Shown in pieces: positions 1-7,034 of a stretch of DNA of 14,183 nt. The notes beneath the pieces are model-generated. The model was not told the DNA's origin, made no database searches, and was given only the letters and a program-made list of their open reading frames with translations. The translations under genes and the position numbers were made by a program. Numbering within the stretch: the stretch's first letter is position 1; the number at the start of each line of letters is the position of its first letter. Source of the stretch: Prevotellaceae bacterium UBA1743 (GTDB taxonomy: Bacteria; Bacteroidota; Bacteroidia; Bacteroidales; Bacteroidaceae); NCBI GenBank assembly GCA_002314945.1, contig DCHV01000067.1:72922-87104 (forward strand), read 5' to 3'.

Positions 1-10
1 ACTACAAACA

Positions 11-847
11 ATGAAAAAGTTATTTGCAATTGTTGCATTGGTTGCTGCTTGCTCATTCTGGGCAACATCATCCGTAATGGCTCAGGACGAAGTAGAACAG
101 GCTCCTGACACTACTGCTGTAGATACAGCTGCTGTTGACACCGCTGCTGCCGAAGCCGCAGTAGAAGAACCCGCTCCAGTTGTTGAAGAGCAGGGCGAAG
201 GAATCTTCAAGACATTGAAGGTAAAGTACATCGAAGGTGATGCAGGTTTTATGTCACTGGTTGCCATTGCCTTGGTTATGGGTTTGGCTTTCTGTATCGA
301 GCGTGTTGTTTATTTGAGCCTCTGCCAAATCAACACTCGTAAGTTTACCGCAGAATTGGCATCTTTGGTTGCTGCCGGTAAGGTAGAAGAGGCCGTTAAC
401 AAGTGCAAGTCTACACGTGGTCCTGTTGCTCAAGTTAGTGGTAAGGGCTTGGCTTGCTTGCTCACTCCTGGTCAGAATGACATTGCTACTGTAGAGCGTA
501 CCATCAATATGGAGGCTGAGGTTCAGGGCGCTTATCTCGAGGAGAACTGCTCTTGGATTACCCTGTTCATTGCCATGGCTCCTTCTTTGGGTTTCTTGGG
601 AACTGTGATCGGTATGGTTATGGCTTTCGACGATATCCAGCGTGCAGGTGATATCAGCCCGACTGTTGTTGCCGGCGGTATGAAGGTGGCTTTGATTACC
701 ACTATCTTCGGTATTATCGTAGCTTTGATTCTCCAGTTGTTCTACAACTACATCTTGTCACGTATCGAGGCTTTGACCAGTAACATGGAAGAGGCAGCTC
801 AGGAGTTGTTGGTAATGTGCATCAAGTCTGACAAGTGCCAGAAGTAA
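11..847 (+). CDS. exbB: ExbB/TolQ/MotA-family proton channel protein
   Basis: This 278-residue protein is the polytopic subunit of an inner-membrane proton-motive-force motor of the ExbB/TolQ family, which with ExbD energises TonB-dependent outer-membrane transport. Residues 1-24 look like a cleaved signal peptide ending in VMAQ. Residues 25-62 form a low-complexity Asp/Thr/Ala/Val then Pro/Glu segment, probably periplasmic. Hydrophobic segments follow at about 80-103, 180-205 and 223-247. The segment APSLGFLGTVIGMVMAF (about 190-206) is the family's pore-lining signature, followed by the conserved VAGGMKVALITT stretch. ExbD-type genes downstream support the assignment. The start ATG is only 10 bases from the window edge, so the promoter and any upstream gene (possibly tonB) cannot be seen. 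The signal peptide plus acidic linker makes it longer than E. coli ExbB. Family assignment is firm; the transported substrates are unknown. Confidence 0.93.
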   Translation: MKKLFAIVALVAACSFWATSSVMAQDEVEQAPDTTAVDTAAVDTAAAEAAVEEPAPVVEEQGEGIFKTLKVKYIEGDAGFMSLVAIALVMGLAFCIERVVYLSLCQINTRKFTAELASLVAAGKVEEAVNKCKSTRGPVAQVSGKGLACLLTPGQNDIATVERTINMEAEVQGAYLEENCSWITLFIAMAPSLGFLGTVIGMVMAFDDIQRAGDISPTVVAGGMKVALITTIFGIIVALILQLFYNYILSRIEALTSNMEEAAQELLVMCIKSDKCQK

Positions 848-880
848 TATCCGATTTTCAAATATACAAAGAGAGAAATT

Positions 881-1366
881 ATGAAGACTGAAAAGATTTC
901 CAAGATGGCTCTGTACATCTGCATTGGAATTATCTTGGTTTGCTTCGCTCTTTTCATGACGATCGGCTATGATAATCCTGTAGGTGACTATAATGAGCCT
1001 ATGCTCACGGATGTAATTATGTGGTTGATGTATATAATGGCTGTTGTCACTACAGGTCTTACCCTGTGGAGCATCTTCCATGGCATTCAGAGCAGCAAAG
1101 GTAATGCCTCCGGTTCTGGTTCTGGCGTTCCTGGTGGCAAGATTATGTTGTTCACTATTATCTTGATGATTGCATCCTTGGTTTTGGGCGCAGTATTAGG
1201 TCTCGACGAGACAGAGTTTACTGCTTCCGATGGTACAGTGACATCCGCTGGATGGGTTACTGTAGTGGATGCTTTCTGCACCTCTATGGGTATCATGTTG
1301 GTAGCTGCCATTGCTGCTGTTGCCGTTTGCATGACAGGTATTCTTTCCAAGAGCGCAAGCAAGTAA
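881..1366 (+). CDS. Four-helix membrane protein of the exb operon, function unknown
   Basis: I do not recognise this 161-residue protein as a named family. Four hydrophobic segments are visible at about residues 9-29, 43-65, 88-107 and 132-155. Between helices 2 and 3 lies a flexible Gly/Ser stretch (GNASGSGSGVPGG), and between 3 and 4 an acidic, Thr-rich loop (LDETEFTASDGTVTSAG). It starts 33 bases after exbB and ends 21 bases before the first exbD, all in one direction, so it is very likely co-transcribed and may be an accessory part of the ExbB-ExbD motor. As I recall, small membrane proteins of this kind sit between exbB and exbD in other Bacteroidota, but that is not checked. Codon use resembles exbB. 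No catalytic motif is seen. It is a real gene by context; its function is open. Confidence 0.85.
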   Translation: MKTEKISKMALYICIGIILVCFALFMTIGYDNPVGDYNEPMLTDVIMWLMYIMAVVTTGLTLWSIFHGIQSSKGNASGSGSGVPGGKIMLFTIILMIASLVLGAVLGLDETEFTASDGTVTSAGWVTVVDAFCTSMGIMLVAAIAAVAVCMTGILSKSASK

Positions 1367-1387
1367 TCACAAAAGCGAGATAGAGAT

Positions 1388-1975
1388 ATGGCAAGAAAGA
1401 AAAAGAAAGTGCCAGGATTGAATCAAAGTTCTACTGCGGACATTTCTTTCATTTTGCTGATCTTCTTCCTTATCACCACTTCGATGGATACGGATATGGG
1501 TCTTTCCCGACGCCTCCCGCAGCCACCAGATAAAGATCAGGAAGATACGCAGATTGATGTGAAAGAAAGAAACGTGCTCAATGTACGTTTGAATGCAGCT
1601 GGACAATTGATGTGCAATCATGACATTATAGATGTTCGCGAGTTGCGCGATCGTGCCAAGGAGTTTATCAAGAACGAGAATAACTCACCTACGTTGCCTG
1701 AGAAGCATGAGAAGGTGATTGACCTTTTAGGCCGTTGCTATGTTACAGACAAGCATGTGATTTCCGTTCAGACGGACCGTGGTACACCCTATACGATTTA
1801 TTTTCAGGTTCAGAACGAACTCGTAGCTGCTTACAATGAAGTGCGTGACGAGTTGTCAAAGGAAAAATTTGGGCGCATGTATGAGCGTCTCACCGACGAA
1901 CAGAAGGTGGCTATACGCGCATACTATCCCCAGAAGATTTCCGAGGCTGAACCCAAAAACTATGGAGGTAACTAA
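1388..1975 (+). CDS. exbD: ExbD/TolR-family biopolymer transport protein, long form
   Basis: A 195-residue ExbD-family protein: a short basic cytoplasmic start (ARKKKK), one membrane helix at about 17-32, and a periplasmic domain. The helix carries the family's essential acidic residue, Asp18, in STADISFILLIFFLITTS. This matches the proton-carrying Asp of E. coli ExbD. The periplasmic part is longer than the usual total of about 140 residues: an insert around 95-125 and a charged helical tail at about 150-195 (DELSKEKFGRMYERLTDEQK) are extra. It lies 21 bases after the four-helix gene and 2 bases before a second exbD, so translation is probably coupled. It should assemble with ExbB and act on TonB. 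The family is certain; the tail's role is unknown. Confidence 0.92.
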   Translation: MARKKKKVPGLNQSSTADISFILLIFFLITTSMDTDMGLSRRLPQPPDKDQEDTQIDVKERNVLNVRLNAAGQLMCNHDIIDVRELRDRAKEFIKNENNSPTLPEKHEKVIDLLGRCYVTDKHVISVQTDRGTPYTIYFQVQNELVAAYNEVRDELSKEKFGRMYERLTDEQKVAIRAYYPQKISEAEPKNYGGN

Positions 1976-1977
1976 TT

Positions 1978-2433
1978 ATGGGATTCAAGAAAAAAGAAAG
2001 TCGTGAAATGCCCGAGATGAATACCTCATCTCTGCCTGACTTGATTTTCACTATTTTGTTCTTCTTCATGATGGTTACAACCATGCGTGAAGTTACTTTG
2101 AAGGTAAAGTTTACTGTTCCTCAGGGTACAGAACTTGAGAAGTTGGAGAAGAAATCAGTAGTTTCTTTCATCTATGTTGGTCCTCCAACAGATCAACTTC
2201 GTGCTCAAATGGGTAGCAGTACTCGTATTCAGTTGAACGACCGTTATGCTGAGCCTCGCGAAGTCATGGATTTTGTAGCAGCTGAGCGTAAGGGTATGAA
2301 GAACCAAGCTGAGCAAATTATTTCCATCAAAGCCGATAAGAATACTCAGATGGGTATTATTACGGACATCAAGGAAGTTTTGCGTAAATCTTGGGCGCTT
2401 AGAATCAACTACTCTGCAACGCATCGTCAATAA
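1978..2433 (+). CDS. exbD: ExbD/TolR-family biopolymer transport protein, short form
   Basis: A second ExbD paralogue of 151 residues. It has the expected layout: a charged N-terminus, one membrane helix at about 20-36 with the conserved acidic residue Asp21 in LPDLIFTILFFFMMVTT, and a periplasmic domain ending in a region (ISIKADKNTQMGIITDIKEVL, about 115-135) that matches the typical ExbD D(R/K)xxxyxxvxxvl pattern. It starts 2 bases after the previous exbD stop. With two ExbDs for one ExbB, the motor may hold a mixed ExbD dimer, or each ExbD may serve a different partner. A terminator-like hairpin follows at 2459-2493, making this the last gene of the operon. Assignment is firm. Confidence 0.92.
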   Translation: MGFKKKESREMPEMNTSSLPDLIFTILFFFMMVTTMREVTLKVKFTVPQGTELEKLEKKSVVSFIYVGPPTDQLRAQMGSSTRIQLNDRYAEPREVMDFVAAERKGMKNQAEQIISIKADKNTQMGIITDIKEVLRKSWALRINYSATHRQ

Positions 2434-2458
2434 TAAGTTATTGATAGTATCCTAATAT

Positions 2459-2500
2459 AATAAGGTGACCTGTTTCTGACAAGTCACCTTATTTATTCTT
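2459..2500 (+). terminator. Hairpin terminator after the exb operon
   Basis: An 11-bp perfect inverted repeat pairs 2459-2469 with 2483-2493 (core TAAGGTGAC / GTCACCTTA). After one mismatch the stem extends by three more pairs (2471-2473 with 2479-2481), leaving a TTCTG loop. A T-rich stretch (TTTATTCTTTTC) follows. It lies 25 bases after the second exbD stop and before folA, where a factor-independent terminator is expected. The stem is nearly symmetric, but no gene arrives from the right, so plus-strand use is the natural reading. Confidence 0.75.
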
Positions 2501-2523
2501 TTCAATCTCCTTAATAAAATCAC

Positions 2524-3015
2524 ATGATTTCCATCATTGCAGCTGTTGCACAAAATAGAGCTATCGGTTTCCAGAATAAATTGCTGTACTGGCTTCCCAA
2601 CGATTTGAAGCGGTTCAAGGCTCTTACCACTGGCCATACGATTATCATGGGTCGTAGAACTTTCGAATCCTTGCCACATGGAGCTCTTCCCAACCGACGC
2701 AACATTGTATTGTCTCGCCAAGGGCAGTCCTTCTCTGGAGCCGACACATTTACCTCATTGTCGTCTGCGCTTTCCTCTTTGTCTTCCAATGAGGATGTAT
2801 ATATCATAGGTGGAGCATCAGTTTACGAGCAATCTCTACCCTTTGCTGATCGATTGTGCCTTACTGAGGTTGAAGATACACCTCTTCAAGCAGATGCTTT
2901 TTTCCCCATCATTGACGGGAAGCAATGGAAAGAAATATCACGTGAAGAACATGAAACAGACGAACGTCATTCGTTTCGTTACGCATTTGTGGATTATGTA
3001 ACAATAAAACAATAA
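2524..3015 (+). CDS. folA: Dihydrofolate reductase
   Basis: Cytoplasmic enzyme that reduces dihydrofolate to tetrahydrofolate with NADPH, regenerating the cofactor oxidised by thymidylate synthase. Its 163 residues match the usual length of about 160. Visible signatures are AAVAQNRAIGFQNKL at 6-20 (Met20-loop region), the substrate-binding LPNDLKRF at 24-31 with catalytic Asp27 at the same number as in E. coli, the NADPH-binding TIIMGRRTFESLP at about 39-51, NRRNIVLSR, and the IIGGASVYEQSLP nucleotide-binding turn at about 94-106. The classic Trp22 position reads Tyr-Trp here, a common variation. It is followed by thyA 83 bases downstream, separated by a structured spacer. No clear promoter box was found in 2434-2523. 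It is the target family of trimethoprim; susceptibility cannot be judged from sequence alone. Confidence 0.97.
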   Translation: MISIIAAVAQNRAIGFQNKLLYWLPNDLKRFKALTTGHTIIMGRRTFESLPHGALPNRRNIVLSRQGQSFSGADTFTSLSSALSSLSSNEDVYIIGGASVYEQSLPFADRLCLTEVEDTPLQADAFFPIIDGKQWKEISREEHETDERHSFRYAFVDYVTIKQ

Positions 3016-3075
3016 CTTGGTACGATTTGAAATAAGTTTTTTGGGGGGAGGCCAAATCATACCAACTTATTTTTT
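3011..3075 (+). promoter_or_regulatory. Competing hairpins between folA and thyA (terminator or attenuator-like)
   Basis: A 19-position stem pairs 3011-3029 with 3053-3071, with two mismatches, and runs straight into six T (3070-3075). This is the form of a factor-independent terminator. It begins inside the last folA codon. The loop (3030-3052) contains AAATAAGTT (3030-3038), which can instead pair perfectly over 9 bp with AACTTATTT (3064-3072). The two structures share the right arm and exclude each other. A run of six G (3043-3048) lies between. It may be a leaky terminator, a processing site or an attenuator controlling thyA. The structure is directly visible; the regulatory role is inference. 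Confidence 0.55.
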
Positions 3076-3098
3076 CATCGTTACTATATAAAATCATT

Positions 3099-3896
3099 AT
3101 GAAACAATATCAAGACCTATTGAAGAGAATTCTCACAGAAGGAGTTCAGAAAGGTGATCGCACAGGTACGGGTACAATAAGTGTGTTCGGTCATCAAATG
3201 CGTTTCAATCTGGAGGACGGATTTCCTCTCCTTACCACTAAAAAGTTGCATCTTAAATCCATTATCTACGAACTTTTGTGGTTCCTCAACGGAGATACGA
3301 ATGTGAAGTATCTTCAGGATAATGGCGTACGTATCTGGAATGAGTGGGCTGATCCTCAGACGGGTGACCTTGGCCACATATACGGGTATCAATGGCGTTC
3401 TTGGCCTTCCTATAATGGAGGTTTCATCGACCAGATACAACAAGCCGTAGATGATATTCTCCACAATCCTGACAGTCGAAGAATTATCGTCAGCGCATGG
3501 AATGTGGCAGATCTCGACAATATGAACCTACCTCCCTGCCATGCCTTTTTCCAGTTCTATGTAGCAGATGGTCGTCTCAGTTTGCAGCTCTATCAGCGTA
3601 GTGCAGACACCTTCCTTGGTGTGCCTTTCAATATAGCCTCTTATGCACTTCTTCTGATGATGATGGCTCAAGTGACAGGACTTCGTCCTGGAGACTTCGT
3701 TCATACGTTAGGTGACACACATATTTACAACAATCATCTGGAGCAGGTAAAGTTGCAACTCACACGCGAGCCTCGTCCCCTTCCTCGCATGGTGATCAAT
3801 CCCGATGTGAAGAGTATCTTCGATTTCCATTTCGAGGATTTCCAACTTGAGGATTACAATCCCTGGCCACATATTCCTGGTGCTGTTTCCGTATAG
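3099..3896 (+). CDS. thyA: Thymidylate synthase
   Basis: Methylates dUMP to dTMP with 5,10-methylenetetrahydrofolate, releasing dihydrofolate for the upstream DHFR to recycle. The 265 residues are full length (E. coli ThyA has 264). The phosphate-binding Arg21 lies in GDRTGTGT at 19-26. Arg127 and Arg128 (DSRRIIVSAWN) are the pair that crosses the dimer interface. The nucleophile is Cys147 in LPPCHAFFQFYV. Further signatures are QRSADTFLGVPFNIASYA at about 166-183 and HTLGDTHIYNNH at about 203-214, and the protein ends in the family's short hydrophobic tail. The start ATG at 3099 gives the canonical MKQYQDLL opening. The methyltransferase gene begins 12 bases after the stop, so the two are almost certainly co-transcribed. 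No sign of truncation or transfer. Confidence 0.98.
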   Translation: MKQYQDLLKRILTEGVQKGDRTGTGTISVFGHQMRFNLEDGFPLLTTKKLHLKSIIYELLWFLNGDTNVKYLQDNGVRIWNEWADPQTGDLGHIYGYQWRSWPSYNGGFIDQIQQAVDDILHNPDSRRIIVSAWNVADLDNMNLPPCHAFFQFYVADGRLSLQLYQRSADTFLGVPFNIASYALLLMMMAQVTGLRPGDFVHTLGDTHIYNNHLEQVKLQLTREPRPLPRMVINPDVKSIFDFHFEDFQLEDYNPWPHIPGAVSV

Positions 3897-3908
3897 TTTG
3901 GTACAATA

Positions 3909-5249
3909 ATGTTACCCGACGACTTCATTCGCTTGATGCATTCTCACTACGAGGACAGCGTGGCAGATGTCCTTTGCAAGTCATTGCAGGATACATCACC
4001 TGTGGTATCCTTACGATTGAACCCTTTCAAGCGCCCTCTACAGGATTTGCCTGGAACGAAAGTTCCTTGGTGTACTGATGCGTGCTATTTACCCGAACGT
4101 CCTGCATTTACTTTCGATCCGCTCTTTCATGCCGGTACCTACTATGTGCAAGAGGCGTCATCGATGTTTCTTTCTCAAGTCTTGCGCCAGTATGTAGGAT
4201 CTCCTGTAGTAGCCTTGGATCTTTGTGCCGCGCCAGGAGGAAAAAGCACTTTGTTGCGAAGCCAGTTGCCAGAGGGTTCTTTGTTGCTTTGCAATGAACC
4301 GATTCGTTCACGTGCACAAGTCCTTGCCGAGAATATGACAAAGTGGGGCCATCCGGCTACAGTGGTCACACAGAACTATCCATCGGATTTTACCTCCCTC
4401 CATCATCTTTTTGATTTGGTGGTGGCCGATGTTCCATGCTCAGGCGAAGGTATGTTTCGCAAGGATGAGCAAGCAGTTCAGGAGTGGAGTTTGCAGAATG
4501 TAGATACTTGTTGGCGTCGTCAACGCGACATTATCAGAGATATATGGCCCGCGCTGAAGCCAGGTGGTTTGATGGTGTACAGCACCTGTACGTTCAACAG
4601 GTATGAGGATGAGGATAATGTCGAATGGATTTGTCGTGAATTAGGAGCACATCTGCTTCCTGTTGATACGGATGCAGACTGGGACGTGGTAGGACAATAT
4701 CATTTTCTCCCAGGTCGTACTTGTGGCGAAGGGTTCTTTCTCGCTCTTCTGCGTAAGGATGCTTCGGAAGAATATGCTCCAGTGATGGGGAAAAACGTTC
4801 GTAGGAAATCCAATCAACCCGAACCTACCTCCCTGCGGAAATGGGTCTCAGGCGATTTTAGTTTTGTGTTGGATGGCGATGCCTATGTGGCCTTTCCCAC
4901 ATGTCACATGGAATCATTAGGACTTTTGAGACAGACATTATCACCCCTTGTATATGGCATACAGATTGCACAACAGAAGGGACGTGATTGGGTGCCGTCT
5001 CATGCTTTGGCGATGAGTATGTCCTATTCTTCTGGCACGTTCCCCGAGGTAGAACTCGATTATCAGCAAGCGATTGCCTATCTGCGTAGAGAGAGCATTC
5101 AGATTGACGCGCCCAAGGGGATGGTGATTGTCACCTTCCGCGGCCATCGTCTGGGTTTTGTCAAGAATTTGGGGAATCGTGCCAACAACCTTTATCCGCA
5201 GGAATGGCGCATCCGTAGTTCATATACCACCCCGTTCACTTTGTGTTGA
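3909..5249 (+). CDS. rsmF: RsmF/NOL1/NOP2/Sun-family RNA (cytosine-C5) methyltransferase
   Basis: SAM-dependent enzyme that forms 5-methylcytosine in RNA, most likely 16S rRNA as in E. coli RsmF. Of its 446 residues, about 1-95 form the N-terminal RNA-binding part. SAM-binding motif I is ALDLCAAPGGKST at about 102-114. Motif IV, ADVPCSGEGMFRKD at 173-186, carries Cys177. Motif VI, YSTCTFNRYEDEDNVEW, carries Cys227. These two cysteines are the catalytic and release residues of the family. Residues from about 300 to the end match the RsmF-type C-terminal extension, ending in a region (MVIVTFRGHRLGFVKNLGNRANNLYP) typical of a PUA-like RNA-binding fold. It sits 12 bases after thyA. Its last 14 bases overlap the convergent S41 gene. 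RsmF is preferred over RsmB because of the C-terminal domain; the exact target base is not shown. Confidence 0.9.
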   Translation: MLPDDFIRLMHSHYEDSVADVLCKSLQDTSPVVSLRLNPFKRPLQDLPGTKVPWCTDACYLPERPAFTFDPLFHAGTYYVQEASSMFLSQVLRQYVGSPVVALDLCAAPGGKSTLLRSQLPEGSLLLCNEPIRSRAQVLAENMTKWGHPATVVTQNYPSDFTSLHHLFDLVVADVPCSGEGMFRKDEQAVQEWSLQNVDTCWRRQRDIIRDIWPALKPGGLMVYSTCTFNRYEDEDNVEWICRELGAHLLPVDTDADWDVVGQYHFLPGRTCGEGFFLALLRKDASEEYAPVMGKNVRRKSNQPEPTSLRKWVSGDFSFVLDGDAYVAFPTCHMESLGLLRQTLSPLVYGIQIAQQKGRDWVPSHALAMSMSYSSGTFPEVELDYQQAIAYLRRESIQIDAPKGMVIVTFRGHRLGFVKNLGNRANNLYPQEWRIRSSYTTPFTLC

Positions 5250-6255
5250 GGAACGTCCTCGCTTTTTCTATCATTGAATCACGTCCTTGAGACGCCTCAC
5301 TGCTGTCCATCGCACACGGGATGTCTGGATCTATGCCAAACTCTATTTGGTTCATCTGAGCATCAAACATAGGGCAAGCGCTGAAACGGATTGACCATCC
5401 ATTCGGCAGTTCGCTGTTGAATGGCAATCCTCCACCTCCTCCTGTGCGATCTCCCATCACCGTTACCAAGGGGCACTCTTTTACGTCACGTATCAGCGTG
5501 TTGGTGGCACTGTAGCAACTTCTGTTGGTTAGGAAAACCGCTTTCTTTTGCCATCTTACACCTTTGCTTGGTTCCAGATATTCAGCTTCGGGAGAAGAAA
5601 AGTCATCGTGTCCTGTCCCCGTCTTGTGGCAGATGTAGCCCACCAATCGTTTCTCATTCGTAAACCTTTGTGCCAGTCGTTCTGCATAGGTCAGTACGCC
5701 TCCCCCGTTGTCTCTCACATCCACGATGAGTCCATGGCAGGCACGCAGGTAGTACATCACCTCATCCAGATTGCCATCACCGATGCCATTCGAGAAACTT
5801 CGGTACACCACATATCCGATGTTGTCGGGTAGTATTCGATAGCGGATTCCTGCTGCAATTCGGTAGTCGTCACCCAGGTAGTCATCTTGCAGATCTTCGT
5901 CATAGTTGGCAGGGTAGTCCTCTTTCCAATTCCAATAGTGTCCCAGATCATGTGCTGCATACAGATTCACGTGTCCGTCTTGTAGCCGCGACAACATGTT
6001 GCACATCAGTTCGAACAGCTGCTCGTGCGTCATCTTCGTGTTTACCTTCTGCAAGTATTCTCCTCGTATGTGTTCCCAGTCGAGGCCGATGGTTTCTTGT
6101 TTGTAGCTCAGGTAGCAGTAGTGTTTGTCGATGATGTCCCACAGCGCCTGGATGTTAGCCTTTGGCGAATCGTCGTATTCCATACCTTGTTGGCAGGCCG
6201 TGCAGATGACGATAGTTGTCAGCACGAGAGCGAGGAACGTCTTGAGTCTTGTCAT
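5236..6255 (-). CDS. S41-family peptidase lipoprotein
   Basis: A 339-residue exported serine peptidase of the C-terminal-processing (S41) family. Residues 1-21 are a lipoprotein signal with lipobox CTAC and lipidated Cys21, so the protein should be anchored in the envelope facing the periplasm or surface. Family signatures in order are LQDGHVNLY at 91-99, LIVDVRDNGGG at 176-186, FLTNRSCYSATNTLIRDV at about 241-258 with the probable nucleophile Ser249 in YSA, and GDRTGGGGGLPF at 268-279. I see no PDZ domain between the N-terminal region and the protease core, unlike CtpA. I do not assign the general base. The start overlaps the stop of the upstream DUF3316 gene by ATGA, implying coupled translation. 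The 3' end overlaps rsmF by 14 bases tail to tail. The substrate is unknown. Confidence 0.88.
   Translation of the reverse strand: MTRLKTFLALVLTTIVICTACQQGMEYDDSPKANIQALWDIIDKHYCYLSYKQETIGLDWEHIRGEYLQKVNTKMTHEQLFELMCNMLSRLQDGHVNLYAAHDLGHYWNWKEDYPANYDEDLQDDYLGDDYRIAAGIRYRILPDNIGYVVYRSFSNGIGDGNLDEVMYYLRACHGLIVDVRDNGGGVLTYAERLAQRFTNEKRLVGYICHKTGTGHDDFSSPEAEYLEPSKGVRWQKKAVFLTNRSCYSATNTLIRDVKECPLVTVMGDRTGGGGGLPFNSELPNGWSIRFSACPMFDAQMNQIEFGIDPDIPCAMDSSEASQGRDSMIEKARTFLNTK
5247..5267 (+). terminator. Short hairpin plus T-tract ending the folA-thyA-rsmF unit
   Basis: GAGGA (5248-5252) pairs with TCCTC (5256-5260) around an ACG loop, with a T-G wobble outside it, and five T follow at 5263-5267. The hairpin overlaps the rsmF stop codon. 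It lies inside the last codons of the convergent S41 gene, so the same bases would serve as a plus-strand terminator and minus-strand coding sequence. The stem is short (5-6 bp), so the call is tentative. Confidence 0.35.
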
Positions 6256-7034
6256 AGGATGCTGAATCGTTTTACATAGCCAATCAGGAAAGAATGGCAG
6301 ATGTCGTGTGCTTTTATCTCGTTGACATGACTCTGTCGTACGTCATTGAGGTATCCAATCCGTAGCGAGGCTTTTCCCAGTGCGATATCGAGCATCACCC
6401 TTTGTCTCAGGCTCAGTGCATTCCCTGGGTATGTGAAGCACACATTGTGGCTGTTGTCGCCTTGGTATATTTCATAGTAGCTTTGCCCGTACTGAGGGCT
6501 GAACATTCCTCCTATGATGGGCAAGTCAGCCTTGTATTGCAGCGTGCATGTCTTCTTCAGGAGGCGGAAGTCCCATACCGCTCCTACCGAGGCGGACAGA
6601 TCGAGGTTGCCGCGTACTTGTACGGGATTGTTTCCATTGCGGTTGTTGTAGAGCCCTCCGAAGTCCACCCCTGCCAATCCACCTCCTTGCAGACACAGGT
6701 GAGACATCGCTTGCCAATGGTAAAGCCATCCTGCATCATAGCCGATTCTTCCACCCAGATCGTTGGCATTTTCCGCAGGACTCTTGGTCATGCTGATTGC
6801 TCCGTCCAGCAGTTGGTGGAAGTAGAGACGATTGTCTGCCCACCTTGTCTGTCGCATGGTCTCTCGCAGCAGGTTCAGGTGTGTTCCTTTGTATTCCAGA
6901 GGCGACAGATAGGTGTCCAGCTGACTGCTGTGTCCTACGCCCACCATCAGCGAGCGTTCTATGGGAGTGCCAGCCATCACAGCCTGAGTCAAGAAGCCGA
7001 GCCAGCAAAAGAGTGTAAGCAGCCTCTTATTCAT
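6252..7034 (-). CDS. DUF3316-like exported protein
   Basis: A 260-residue protein of unknown function resembling the Bacteroidota DUF3316 family, judged from the opening VGVGHSSQLDTYLSPLEYKG and the closing GYLNDVRQSHVNEIKAHD, as far as I remember that family. It has an N-terminal signal peptide (hydrophobic core at about residues 5-15, cleavage near VMAG at 19-22). Alternating hydrophobic and polar residues, Gly and aromatic residues, and an aromatic C-terminal strand (HSFLIGYVKRFSIL) suggest a beta-rich, possibly outer-membrane barrel, fold. That is inference. The ATG at 7034 is chosen over a TTG one codon upstream because it forms an 8-bp ATGAATAA overlap with the parC stop codon. The next gene overlaps by 4 bp. 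Position in a topoisomerase operon does not by itself reveal a role. Confidence 0.8.
   Translation of the reverse strand: MNKRLLTLFCWLGFLTQAVMAGTPIERSLMVGVGHSSQLDTYLSPLEYKGTHLNLLRETMRQTRWADNRLYFHQLLDGAISMTKSPAENANDLGGRIGYDAGWLYHWQAMSHLCLQGGGLAGVDFGGLYNNRNGNNPVQVRGNLDLSASVGAVWDFRLLKKTCTLQYKADLPIIGGMFSPQYGQSYYEIYQGDNSHNVCFTYPGNALSLRQRVMLDIALGKASLRIGYLNDVRQSHVNEIKAHDICHSFLIGYVKRFSIL

Noticed and set aside
3021..3029. TACGATTTG before thyA as a promoter -7 box
   Set aside because: It has three bases instead of two between TA and TTTG and no clear -33 element. It lies inside the left arm of the hairpin, which explains it better.
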